This document shows, in pieces, positions 34,557-43,409 of a stretch of 64,000 nucleotides of DNA (its first letter is position 1; each line of letters opens with the position of its first letter). Origin of the DNA: JAEXOD01 sp964652025 (GTDB taxonomy: Bacteria; Bacteroidota; Ignavibacteria; Ignavibacteriales; Melioribacteraceae); contig CAZYZX010000008.1 in the NCBI GenBank assembly GCA_964652025.1, positions 115,734-179,733 of the forward strand. Direction: 5' to 3'. The notes beneath the pieces were generated by a model. The model saw only the letters and a list, made by a program, of their open reading frames with translations. It ran no database searches and was not told the DNA's origin. The position numbers were made by a program, and so were the translations under genes.

Positions 34557-36005
34557 ATGATTAACGAAAAATACGAAGCAGTTATTGGCTTAGAGGTTCA
34601 TGCACAACTAAAAACAGAAACTAAATTATTTTGTTCCTGCAGCACTAAATTTGGTATGCCCCCTAATACTAATATATGCCCAATATGTTTAGGGCATCCG
34701 GGCGTTTTACCAGTTACTAATAAAAAAGTTATTGAGTTTGCTGTTAAACTTGGCTTAGCTACAAATTGTAAAATAAATCATAAATCTATTTTTGCTAGAA
34801 AAAATTACTTTTATCCAGATTTACCTAAGGGTTATCAAATTTCGCAATTCGAAAATCCTATTTGCGAACATGGATTTTTAGATATTTATACAAAAGATGG
34901 ACAAAAAGCTACTATTGGTATTACTCGCATTCACATGGAAGAGGACGCCGGTAAATCGATTCACGACTTAAGCTTTAACACAATGTTAGACCTAAACCGT
35001 TGCGGAGTTCCACTTTTAGAAATTGTTAGCGAGCCAGATATTAGAAGCGCAGAACAAGCGGTACTTTACTTAACCAAACTTCGTAAAATTGTTACTTATT
35101 TAGATATTTGCGATGGCAATATGGAAGAAGGCTCGCTACGCTGCGATGCTAATGTTTCTGTTAGATTAAAAGGTGCTAAAGAATTCGGTACAAAAACCGA
35201 AATAAAAAATATGAACTCGTTTAAAAATGTTGAAAAAGCAATTAATTTTGAAATTGAACGCCAAATTGAAATACTTGAAGATGGTGGTAAAATTACTCAA
35301 CAAACTTTGCTTTGGAATGCTGAAAAAAACTTTGCGGCACCTATGCGCAGCAAAGAAGAATCCCACGATTATCGATATTTCCCAGATCCTGATTTGGTAC
35401 CTGTGGTTATTGATAATGATTATATAAATTCCATAAAGCTAAATTTACCTATTTTACCAGATGAAAGAAAACAATTATTTATTGATAAATATAACTTACC
35501 TGCTTATGATGCGGAAATTTTAACAAACGAAAAACCATTTGCAGATTATTACGAAAAAGCTGCTACTTATTGCGATGACTATAAAGCACTTAGTAACTTA
35601 ATGATGGGTGAAGTTTCTAAATACCTTAACGAAAACAAATTAGAGATTACTCAATTTACTCTTTCGCCCGAAAACTTAGCTAAGCTTGTTAACCTTGTTA
35701 CAAAAGGCTTAATTAGTAACAAAATTGCTAAAGATATTTTTAACGAGTTAATTAAAGATAACTTAGACCCAGAAGAATATGTTAAAAATAAAAACTTAGT
35801 ACAAATAAGCGATAGCCAAGAAATTGAAAAAATTGTTGATGAAGTTATTGCTAATAATCCTTTAGAAGTAGAAAAATACTTAAGCGGTAAACAAAGCGTA
35901 ATTGGATTTTTTGTTGGTCAAATAATGAAACTTTCCAAAGGTAAAGCTAACCCACAATTAGTTAATAGCTTGCTTAAAAATAAATTAGATAATTATAAAA
36001 AATAG
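34557..36005 (+). CDS. gatB: Asp-tRNA(Asn)/Glu-tRNA(Gln) amidotransferase subunit B
   Basis: tRNA-binding kinase subunit of GatCAB, which converts misacylated Glu-tRNA(Gln) and/or Asp-tRNA(Asn) to the amide. 482 aa, normal. Clear signatures: 'YEAVIGLEVHAQLKT', 'CPICLGHPGVLP', 'ARKNYFYPDLPKGYQISQ', 'HMEEDAGKS', 'DLNRCGVPLLEIVSEPDI' and 'GSLRCDANVSVR'. The C-terminal GatB/YqeY helical domain is also present. gatA and gatC are not in the window. It starts a three-gene run with the methyltransferase and a small unknown protein. Confidence 0.97.
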   Translation: MINEKYEAVIGLEVHAQLKTETKLFCSCSTKFGMPPNTNICPICLGHPGVLPVTNKKVIEFAVKLGLATNCKINHKSIFARKNYFYPDLPKGYQISQFENPICEHGFLDIYTKDGQKATIGITRIHMEEDAGKSIHDLSFNTMLDLNRCGVPLLEIVSEPDIRSAEQAVLYLTKLRKIVTYLDICDGNMEEGSLRCDANVSVRLKGAKEFGTKTEIKNMNSFKNVEKAINFEIERQIEILEDGGKITQQTLLWNAEKNFAAPMRSKEESHDYRYFPDPDLVPVVIDNDYINSIKLNLPILPDERKQLFIDKYNLPAYDAEILTNEKPFADYYEKAATYCDDYKALSNLMMGEVSKYLNENKLEITQFTLSPENLAKLVNLVTKGLISNKIAKDIFNELIKDNLDPEEYVKNKNLVQISDSQEIEKIVDEVIANNPLEVEKYLSGKQSVIGFFVGQIMKLSKGKANPQLVNSLLKNKLDNYKK

Positions 36006-36012
36006 GTGTGAT

Positions 36013-36666
36013 GTGAGTAATCTTATTAATGGTGATAATGTTTTAGAGTATCTTTTAATGAATAGAAAAGATGTAACAGCTTTAGAAGCTGAAATGGAAA
36101 GTTTTGCTAAAGAGAGAAAAATACCAATTTTAGATTATAAAGCAGCTGAACTTTTAGAGCTTTTAATAGAACTTAAACAACCAGCTACTGTTTTAGAGCT
36201 TGGTACCGCTATTGCTTATTCTTCCATTAAAATTGCTAAAAAATTACCACCAAATGGAATATTAGATACCATAGAAAAAAGTAAAGATAATATTCCTTTA
36301 GCCAAAAGTTTTATTGAAAAAGCTGGTTTACAAAATAAAATTAATTTAATTTTTGGTGAAGCATTAGATGTGCTAAAAACAATTAATAAAAAATACGATT
36401 TTATTTTTTTAGATGCAGATAAACAGGATTATGAAAATTTGTTTACTCTTGCTTTACCTTTACTTAATAAAAATGGAATTATTTTTATAGACAATTTGTT
36501 GTGGAAAGGGTATGTTGCAGAAAATATTAACGATATTCCTATAACTTATAAAACTTCTACTCAACAAGTTTTAAGTTTTAACAATTTATTTTTAAATTCT
36601 ACAAATTTAGAAGCTAAAATATTCCCCATCGGAGATGGGGTAGGAATTGGAATAAAGCGAGATTAA
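36013..36666 (+). CDS. SAM-dependent O-methyltransferase (YrrM/caffeoyl-CoA OMT family)
   Basis: 217 aa, class I methyltransferase of the Methyltransf_3 family: 'TVLELGTAIAYSSIKIA' SAM loop, 'FIFLDADKQDYENLFTLALPLL' and 'GIIFIDNLLWKGYVA'. Bacterial members include TrmR/YrrM, which methylates 5-hydroxyuridine in tRNA; this is a fair guess given gatB next door, but small-molecule OMTs cannot be excluded. The start is a GTG 7 bp after gatB; the ATG two bases earlier is followed by a stop. Confidence 0.85.
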   Translation: MSNLINGDNVLEYLLMNRKDVTALEAEMESFAKERKIPILDYKAAELLELLIELKQPATVLELGTAIAYSSIKIAKKLPPNGILDTIEKSKDNIPLAKSFIEKAGLQNKINLIFGEALDVLKTINKKYDFIFLDADKQDYENLFTLALPLLNKNGIIFIDNLLWKGYVAENINDIPITYKTSTQQVLSFNNLFLNSTNLEAKIFPIGDGVGIGIKRD

Positions 36667-36668
36667 AC

Positions 36669-37097
36669 ATGAAACTACAAGAAATTGATATAAATAGCTT
36701 TTTACAATCTGTTAATAAACATAGCGGTAATAAGCTACAAAACTTAGAGGATTTAACTAGACTATTTGAGATTGCAAAAAATAATAATCTAAATGATGCA
36801 TTAGAGAAAGTTATTTTTTCTGCTAAAGCATTTAATGGCTTAATGCGTATTATTAAAAATATTGATAATAAGTTTGACGATGCTTACTTTGAAAAGTTAA
36901 AAATCGAAATAAAATATCATACAGAAATTGTTATGGGTGGAATAAAAGAAATCTCTGAAAAAGGAGGTTCCTTTATTTCAGAGATTTTTACAGACAAATA
37001 TCTTACCCTTTCTACAGAGTGCATGCAAAACTTAAGCACTTTGTGTGGGGATTTAGAATACGTTAAACTTTACTTAAACGATAATAAAAGTATCTAA
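36669..37097 (+). CDS. Hypothetical helical protein
   Basis: 142 aa, all-helical, soluble, no recognised domain. It begins 2 bp after the methyltransferase stop, so it is co-translated with it and gatB. 'FNGLMRIIKNIDNKFDDAYFEKLKIEIKYHTEIVMGGIKEIS' suggests a helical bundle. Function unknown. Confidence 0.6.
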   Translation: MKLQEIDINSFLQSVNKHSGNKLQNLEDLTRLFEIAKNNNLNDALEKVIFSAKAFNGLMRIIKNIDNKFDDAYFEKLKIEIKYHTEIVMGGIKEISEKGGSFISEIFTDKYLTLSTECMQNLSTLCGDLEYVKLYLNDNKSI

Positions 37098-37104
37098 AAG
37101 CAGG

Positions 37105-38802
37105 CTATTTTAATAAAAGCATCTTTTTAGCTTCCTTAAATGCACCTGCCTTTAGTACATATATGTATATTCCCCCGATATAATTCTTCGTTTCAAATTG
37201 CACTTTATGTAATCCAGCTCTTTCATTTTTATTTATTAGCGTCTCAACCTCTTTTCCTAACATATCATATACTTTTAATGTTACGTGTTCATCTTTTGGT
37301 ATGTAATACTCTATTGTTGTGCTTGGATTAAATGGATTTGGATAGTTTTGTCCTAAATAATAGCTTATTATACTCTTATTTTCTACTTCTATTACTTTAG
37401 AATATTTATAATTGCCATCGTTATCAATTTGCTTTAATCTGTAGGCTATTTTACCGTTTATATTCTTATCATCTGTGTAGGTGTAGTCACTTATTTTGTT
37501 ACTGTTTCCTTGTCCTTTTACAAATCCTATTTTATTAAATTCTAATTCCTTTTGCTCTTTTATCTCTGCTTTCTCTATTTCAAATCCATAATTATTTATT
37601 TCTGTTGCTGTTTGCCATTGTAATATAATTTTATTACCAAGTATCTTTGCTTCAAACATAGTTAACTCAACAGGTAAGGGTGATTCATCTGGATATTGCC
37701 AAACTAAAAACGGATATCCATTATTTTTTGATGAGTTAATATTCCATATGCCACTTGGATTGTCATTCGTCTTAAAACTCCAACCACTTGCACTATAAAA
37801 ATTTGGGTATGTTTGGGCTTCGGTTGTCATTTCTGTTGTAGTTTTTCCAGTTGCACCTGTACCAGTTGTTTGCCCTGTAGTCTGTGTATTAAAATAATTG
37901 GCTGTGTAAGTAAATTGTCCTCCGCTATAAGATTCATAAGAACCGACAAATCCCTTATCAGTTGGGGCACTGTATCCAATATAAGTTACACTACCTGTTG
38001 CATAGCAATAACTTATTGTACTGCCAGTTGCCGAATAATTTTTACCAACAAAACTACCTGTACTACTTGAATATTGTCCTGCACTCGTTCTAACAACATT
38101 ATTTAAGCTGTAGCAATTTGAAATGGTAGAATTTATATTTTGACCAACAAATCCACCTACAATTATTCCACCTGTAACACTTGCATCACTTGCTGTAAAA
38201 GATTTATTAATAGTTGAAGCAGAAAAATATCCTATTAAGCCACCTACATCTTGGTTACCTGTTACTGATCCAGATGATGAACACTCCGAAACAATAGTTG
38301 AGCTATTAGTAAAACCAATTAGCCCACCAACATATTGTGTTCCATTAATTGCCCCAGAAAAACTACAATTACTAACAGTGCTTTGATAGGCATACCCAAT
38401 AACCCCACCAACATAATAGTTGCCAGTAAAATTACAATTAACTACTTTTACGTTTGATACATTTGCATTACTAATATAACCAAACAAACCCACATGGCTT
38501 GTTGTAGGACTACTAAAATTTATTCCAGTTATAGATTTATTATTTCCATCATAATTTCCACTAAAAGCATTTGCTCCATTGCCAATGGTTGTCCATGTAT
38601 TTGTAATGGTTATATCTGCAGTTTGCTGAAAATAAATGTTACTGCCCCAATCAGTTAATGTATTTTTTAATTCAAGTAAATCAGCTTCATTAGAAATTAA
38701 GTAAGGAGTTGCTTGTGTGCCATTGCCACCACTATATGTGCCAGCAAATGCTGTACTTAAAAGTACTGATAAATAAGTAAGAACTAGCAGCAAATTTTGC
38801 AT
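37105..38802 (-). CDS. Secreted GLUG-repeat surface protein with type IX sorting domain
   Basis: Signal peptide (about residues 1-20), then a repetitive beta-helix region with several GLUG-like repeats ('YVGGVIGYAYQSTVSNCSF', 'YVGGLIGFTNSSTIVSECS', 'DVGGLIGYFSASTINKSF'). A linker with 'PVELTMFEAKI' and fibronectin-like strands follows. The C terminus (about 480-565) is a type IX secretion sorting domain: 'YLGQNYPNPFNPSTTIEYYI' and 'GKEVETLINKNERAGLHKVQF'. Such proteins are exported across the outer membrane by the Por/T9SS system and attached to the surface. GLUG repeats occur in adhesins and IgA-protease-like proteins; here adhesion is only an inference. Confidence 0.88.
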   Translation of the reverse strand: MQNLLLVLTYLSVLLSTAFAGTYSGGNGTQATPYLISNEADLLELKNTLTDWGSNIYFQQTADITITNTWTTIGNGANAFSGNYDGNNKSITGINFSSPTTSHVGLFGYISNANVSNVKVVNCNFTGNYYVGGVIGYAYQSTVSNCSFSGAINGTQYVGGLIGFTNSSTIVSECSSSGSVTGNQDVGGLIGYFSASTINKSFTASDASVTGGIIVGGFVGQNINSTISNCYSLNNVVRTSAGQYSSSTGSFVGKNYSATGSTISYCYATGSVTYIGYSAPTDKGFVGSYESYSGGQFTYTANYFNTQTTGQTTGTGATGKTTTEMTTEAQTYPNFYSASGWSFKTNDNPSGIWNINSSKNNGYPFLVWQYPDESPLPVELTMFEAKILGNKIILQWQTATEINNYGFEIEKAEIKEQKELEFNKIGFVKGQGNSNKISDYTYTDDKNINGKIAYRLKQIDNDGNYKYSKVIEVENKSIISYYLGQNYPNPFNPSTTIEYYIPKDEHVTLKVYDMLGKEVETLINKNERAGLHKVQFETKNYIGGIYIYVLKAGAFKEAKKMLLLK

Positions 38803-38908
38803 AATAACCCCACTAAAAAAATTGAAATTTGGGGATAAATAAATAAAACGGAGATTAAATAATCAATTATTCTAATTTCTTAAAACGTGTTTTGGGAATA
38901 GGGAAAGG

Positions 38909-40048
38909 CTATAATTGAAGATTTTTTATGTTTGAAAAATACTCTGAGGGAGATTTGCCAGTAACTTCCTTAAAAACCCTATTAAAAGTAGAGCGACTAT
39001 TAAAACCAGATTTTATAAATAAGTCATCAAAGTTCCAATCTGGATTAGCCTTAATTAACGCAATAGATTCATTAATTCTATACTCATTAATAAACTGATG
39101 GTAATTTTTTTTGTATATCGTATTAATAACTGTAGAAATTTTTCTTGCACTAATATGAAGTTTTTTAGATAACACATCTATGGAAAGATTTGGGTCTAAA
39201 TAAAGCTTAGAAGTTGTTAGAAATTGTACTAAAAGATTTTTTATTTCTTCAATTTCCGTATCAGTCATATTAATATTACTTTCTTTTTTATCTTTTAAAT
39301 TAAAATTTATAAGTTTAAATTGTAAACTCATTATGCTTTCAGAAAATAATAAGTATGCAATAAATAATATAAAAACTAAAGAAATTGCCATCTCAAGCAG
39401 TTTGATAGAATCTAAAGTGAGGTTTAAGAACATACTTATATAAGCTAAAAACCCTTCGTATATTAATACACCAAAAATATAAATTTTTATTATTTTAATA
39501 ATAAGTAAGCTATTTTCATTAAAATCTTCACTTCGGTTAATATTATAAATAAGTTTAAAGTTTAAAAATAAATAAACCACCATTTGAATATAATAAGCCG
39601 GAATAACAAAAAGCTTAAAGAAAACAAAAGCTTTAGATATATTTTTCGTTTGACTTAAATGATAATCAAAAAATATTTGTTTTTCACTAATAGATAAGGG
39701 ATAATAAAAGTAACTTAAAATTAAAAATATACATATTGGAAGCAAAAAATAAATAAAATTATTGCTCAATCTAATATTATTAAAACTTAAAATTGTCTTA
39801 AAATATAAATAAAGTAAAGGATAAATTGAAAAATAGATTAAATAGACAAATGGATAAAAATATAGTGCAAAAGTTAAATTATTATAAATAGCTAATTCTA
39901 TAATTGCTTGTAATAAAATAACAAGTAAAATAAACTTTAAGTAAAATTTAGACTTAGTATAAAGTTTATCAGTTTTAACAATAAAAATAAAAAATAAAGA
40001 GATAACCGAGATTACTATTATATAAATAACATCTAAAAAAGAAAACAT
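38909..40048 (-). CDS. AraC family regulator with N-terminal multi-TM sensor
   Basis: 379 aa. About seven hydrophobic helices fill residues 5-240, followed by a cytoplasmic AraC/XylS DNA-binding domain (about 270-375). The second helix-turn-helix has the canonical 'FDDLFIKSGFNSRSTFNRVFKEVTGKSPSEYF'. Such membrane-tethered AraC proteins are typical of Bacteroidota. Target and signal are unknown; the nearest genes are the GLUG surface protein on one side and the Rrf2 regulator on the other. Confidence 0.88.
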   Translation of the reverse strand: MFSFLDVIYIIVISVISLFFIFIVKTDKLYTKSKFYLKFILLVILLQAIIELAIYNNLTFALYFYPFVYLIYFSIYPLLYLYFKTILSFNNIRLSNNFIYFLLPICIFLILSYFYYPLSISEKQIFFDYHLSQTKNISKAFVFFKLFVIPAYYIQMVVYLFLNFKLIYNINRSEDFNENSLLIIKIIKIYIFGVLIYEGFLAYISMFLNLTLDSIKLLEMAISLVFILFIAYLLFSESIMSLQFKLINFNLKDKKESNINMTDTEIEEIKNLLVQFLTTSKLYLDPNLSIDVLSKKLHISARKISTVINTIYKKNYHQFINEYRINESIALIKANPDWNFDDLFIKSGFNSRSTFNRVFKEVTGKSPSEYFSNIKNLQL

Positions 40049-40093
40049 TAATTAACCCATAAATGCTATAAAATAAAAAGTAAAATAAAAAAA

Positions 40094-40116
40094 AACTCCT
40101 TTCTAAGAAAGGAGTT
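40094..40116. terminator. Intrinsic terminator between AraC and Rrf2 genes
   Basis: Ten-bp stem AACTCCTTTC/GAAAGGAGTT with a 3-nt loop, flanked by long A-runs on both sides. It ends the Rrf2 transcript (minus strand). Confidence 0.85.
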
Positions 40117-40148
40117 AAAAAAAAAAATTAACAAGTATACAAATATAC

Positions 40149-40580
40149 CTATTTAATCGGTTTGCGCAAAGTTTGAGAGTATTTTTCTGCTACTTCTGCA
40201 ACCGATTTACTAGAAATTAAGTTATAAATCCTATTTCTCAATTCTGCCCATTCCTCGTGTAAAGGACAAGGTGTTTCGTCCGAGCATTCTTTTAAACCGG
40301 TAACACACTTTAAATTAATAATAGGACCTTCTACGCGTTCAACAATTTCAAGAATAGAGCTATTTAATGCAGCTTCTGTAATTTTAAAGCCACCACCACG
40401 GCCTTTGTAGGAATCAACATACCCAAATTTAGCCATTCTTTGCAAAATTTTAGCTAAATAATGAGAAGGGATTTCCTCGCTTTTAGCAATTTCGGATGAC
40501 ATTATCAAGTTCTCTCTTGGTTGACGCGCTAAAAACAAAATTGCACGTATTGCATACTCACCTGTTTTTGTATAAATCAT
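40149..40580 (-). CDS. Rrf2 family transcriptional regulator with Fe-S type cysteines
   Basis: 143-aa winged-helix repressor or activator. 'YAIRAILFLARQ', 'SSEIAKSEEIPSHYLAKILQRMAKFGYVDSYKGRGGGF' is the Rrf2 winged helix. Three cysteines (C92, C99, C105) in 'CVTGLKECSDETPC' match the cluster-binding loop of IscR, NsrR and RsrR proteins, so an Fe-S cluster that senses iron-sulphur state, NO or oxidants is likely. It is a single gene just downstream of the autotransporter operon. Confidence 0.92.
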   Translation of the reverse strand: MIYTKTGEYAIRAILFLARQPRENLIMSSEIAKSEEIPSHYLAKILQRMAKFGYVDSYKGRGGGFKITEAALNSSILEIVERVEGPIINLKCVTGLKECSDETPCPLHEEWAELRNRIYNLISSKSVAEVAEKYSQTLRKPIK

Positions 40581-40689
40581 ATTTAACCCTTAGGTTATAA
40601 AAAAATATAAGTGGAGCTAATTATCTTATATAAAGATAAATAAATATGATAAAAATGTCAAGATTTGTAAAAAAAATAATTTATAATTT

Positions 40690-43392
40690 TTAGTAAGTAA
40701 ACCCAATATTAAAATAGAAAAATACATCACCCCAAGAAATCCAACTTTTAGTGCTACTTTGCCGCAAATAAAAACTTCTACCAACTGAAAAATCCGCTGG
40801 TCCAATTGGTGTATCAAAGGATAACGTAGTTCCCAGTCCGTGCTTTAAATCCTTAAATCTTATTTCTTGCCTATTTGCCCATATCGAGCCTAAATCATAC
40901 CTTACCTTAAAATAAGTATCAAAAAATATTTTTATTGGTAAATAATATCTATATTCCACTGATGTAATTAGCACTTGCCTACCTCTAAATTCATTTTCTC
41001 GATATCCAAAAAACGAATTTTGACCACCTAACGAAAATTGTTGACTTAAAGGTAAGGTTTCATCCGCAAATCCTATTATAAATTTACTATTAAATGTATG
41101 ATTTTTTAATACTGTAAATGTAGTTGAGTAGTAATTATAAATTTTAGAAAAACCTACATCACTTCCAAAATTCTTTTGTGCAGTTTCGTAAAAAGATTTT
41201 ACATAAAATCCATTTAATGTATAGGGGTATTTATCCCTTGAGTCTATTGTTAATTCAAATTTAATAGAAGCAATATTCATTTTATAAGTGGTACCTGTGT
41301 AATCAATCTTATTTTTTATCTCATTGTTTTCATACTTACCTTCAATAATAAAATTGCCTAATTTGCCCGCCTGTGTACCTATTCCTAAAGAAAAACCTTT
41401 TAATATTTGTCTATACTCACTATCTTTATTTCTAATAAATTTCTTTTTACTTTTTAAACTATCATCTTTATATACATTTATATCGGCTAAATCGTAAAAA
41501 GCTTTTAATTTATAGGTTAAAATTGTTTTAAATAGTCTATTTGCTTTATATTCTATTGCATAGCTTCTATTTCTTGTTCCCCCAAAAAATGTTGCGCCAA
41601 GCTCTGTTCCGGTGCCATATACGTTTTCATCCCGTATATCTAACAATAATTGGGATAGATTTTCATTATCTATCTTTAACCCTAATCGCAATATGGCAGG
41701 ATTTCTTTCCTTTACCTTAATATTTAATACATTAATTGTATCTTGTCTTTTAACAGATACATCTATATCATCAAAAAATTTAGAACTACGTAAACCAATT
41801 AATCCTTTTTCTATTTTAGAATATACAAGATAATCACCTTTGTTAAAGGAAAACTCGCGCAATATTAAATCATTACCTGTTATGTTATTCCCTTCTACTA
41901 TTATATTATCAATCAAACCTTCTTTAACTATAATATCTATTTCTTTAGTTTGTTTATTATAATGTACTTGCTCAATTTCTGCAAGTGAATATCCCTTGTT
42001 TCTATAAACCCTTATTAATTCTAATAACGTATTTACTAACTTCTTAGGATTATATGGTTTCCCTTCTAAATGTGAAAACAAATTATTAATATATTCTTTA
42101 TTTAGTAAATTAACCCCTTTTATGTTAACTTTATAAACAAATGGATTATAAACTGAATTTATAACTATTTTATTATTAACTCCATCAGCTACATGCTCAA
42201 TCCAAATATCCTCGAAATCACCATTAGAATAAATTAAGTATAATAAAGACATTATGTCGTTTAAATATACCTCTTTTTCTCCACTATATCTTTTGTTAAG
42301 CTCGTTTTTAATCAATTCATTATCTGTAATAAATGAATAGTTAATTAATGGTTTATCTTTTATTTTAAATGAAGATTTTAATAAATTAAAATAAGAATTA
42401 TTAATCGAGTCCGCCAATTCTAAAGCAGAGTAGTACCCTTCTGCAATTGAGTGCTTAATTTTAGAAAAATCAGAATTTTTTAATTCTCCTAAATCTGGGG
42501 TTATTAAAATATCTGCATTTTCAATATGCTTATTTGTAATTATATTCATGGGAATGCTAACCATTTGGTCTGCAATAACCCATGGATAAGCAAGCTCTTG
42601 CTTAGTATTTAATGGAGATGTAGAATTAACAGCAATAATTAAATCACAATCTAAGTTTTTAGCAATATTAACTGGAACGTTAGCAACAAGTCCACCATCA
42701 ACTAAAATTAATGAATCTATATAAACTGGAGATAATAATAAAGAAATGCTGCTACTAGCGCGCATGGCTTTACCCATTGACCCTTTTGATAAAACAACTG
42801 TTTTGCCGTTAACTAAATCTGTTGCTACAGCTCTATATTTATATAAAAGTTCATCAAAGGTATTTACAAAGTGAATTGGTGCATTAAACTCTAATAAATT
42901 TAAAAAGTTAGCTACCTTTTGACCAGTTGCAATGGATATAGGGATAACAGGTTTATATCCATCAAACCTTAAAGAAAAAATTGCTTTATCTTCTGTAATT
43001 TTTTGGTCTATAAAAAGCTCTCTTCTGTTGGTTTCATTTGCAGAAAAAAAATCATTCCAATCAATAACATTAACAATAGAATCAATCTGATTTATAGAAT
43101 ATCCCGAAGCATACATGCCACCCACAATACTACCCATACTTGTGCCAATAATGTAATCAAAACGAACATGTTTTTCTTCAAATGCTTTAAGAGTACCAAT
43201 TTGAGAAAGACCGCGACTTCCACCACCACTTAAAACAAGGGCTACAATTGGACGGTTTGAATAGTCTTTATATGTTAAATTAAAAGGAAGCCTTTTAGGG
43301 ACATAATCCATTTTATATATTGTGGTATCTTGTCCTAAAAAGGCTTTAGTAAAAATAAAAAGAATTATTATAACAAAAGTTTTTTTTTGCAT
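40690..43392 (-). CDS. Patatin-like phospholipase fused to POTRA and Omp85 barrel (type Vd autotransporter)
   Basis: 900 aa. Signal peptide, then a patatin domain with oxyanion loop 'SGGGSRG', nucleophile motif 'GTSMGS' (S85) and the catalytic Asp in 'VDGGL' (D232). A POTRA-like domain (about 410-490) and an Omp85-type 16-strand barrel to the C terminus complete it ('YYLPIKIFFDTYFKVRYDLG', 'SFDTPIGPADFSVGRSFY'). This is the PlpD/FplA layout: the barrel exports its own lipase to the surface. A role in lipid hydrolysis or virulence-like membrane damage is an inference. Confidence 0.9.
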   Translation of the reverse strand: MQKKTFVIIILFIFTKAFLGQDTTIYKMDYVPKRLPFNLTYKDYSNRPIVALVLSGGGSRGLSQIGTLKAFEEKHVRFDYIIGTSMGSIVGGMYASGYSINQIDSIVNVIDWNDFFSANETNRRELFIDQKITEDKAIFSLRFDGYKPVIPISIATGQKVANFLNLLEFNAPIHFVNTFDELLYKYRAVATDLVNGKTVVLSKGSMGKAMRASSSISLLLSPVYIDSLILVDGGLVANVPVNIAKNLDCDLIIAVNSTSPLNTKQELAYPWVIADQMVSIPMNIITNKHIENADILITPDLGELKNSDFSKIKHSIAEGYYSALELADSINNSYFNLLKSSFKIKDKPLINYSFITDNELIKNELNKRYSGEKEVYLNDIMSLLYLIYSNGDFEDIWIEHVADGVNNKIVINSVYNPFVYKVNIKGVNLLNKEYINNLFSHLEGKPYNPKKLVNTLLELIRVYRNKGYSLAEIEQVHYNKQTKEIDIIVKEGLIDNIIVEGNNITGNDLILREFSFNKGDYLVYSKIEKGLIGLRSSKFFDDIDVSVKRQDTINVLNIKVKERNPAILRLGLKIDNENLSQLLLDIRDENVYGTGTELGATFFGGTRNRSYAIEYKANRLFKTILTYKLKAFYDLADINVYKDDSLKSKKKFIRNKDSEYRQILKGFSLGIGTQAGKLGNFIIEGKYENNEIKNKIDYTGTTYKMNIASIKFELTIDSRDKYPYTLNGFYVKSFYETAQKNFGSDVGFSKIYNYYSTTFTVLKNHTFNSKFIIGFADETLPLSQQFSLGGQNSFFGYRENEFRGRQVLITSVEYRYYLPIKIFFDTYFKVRYDLGSIWANRQEIRFKDLKHGLGTTLSFDTPIGPADFSVGRSFYLRQSSTKSWISWGDVFFYFNIGFTY

Positions 43393-43409
43393 TTATATAA
43401 AGATACAAA

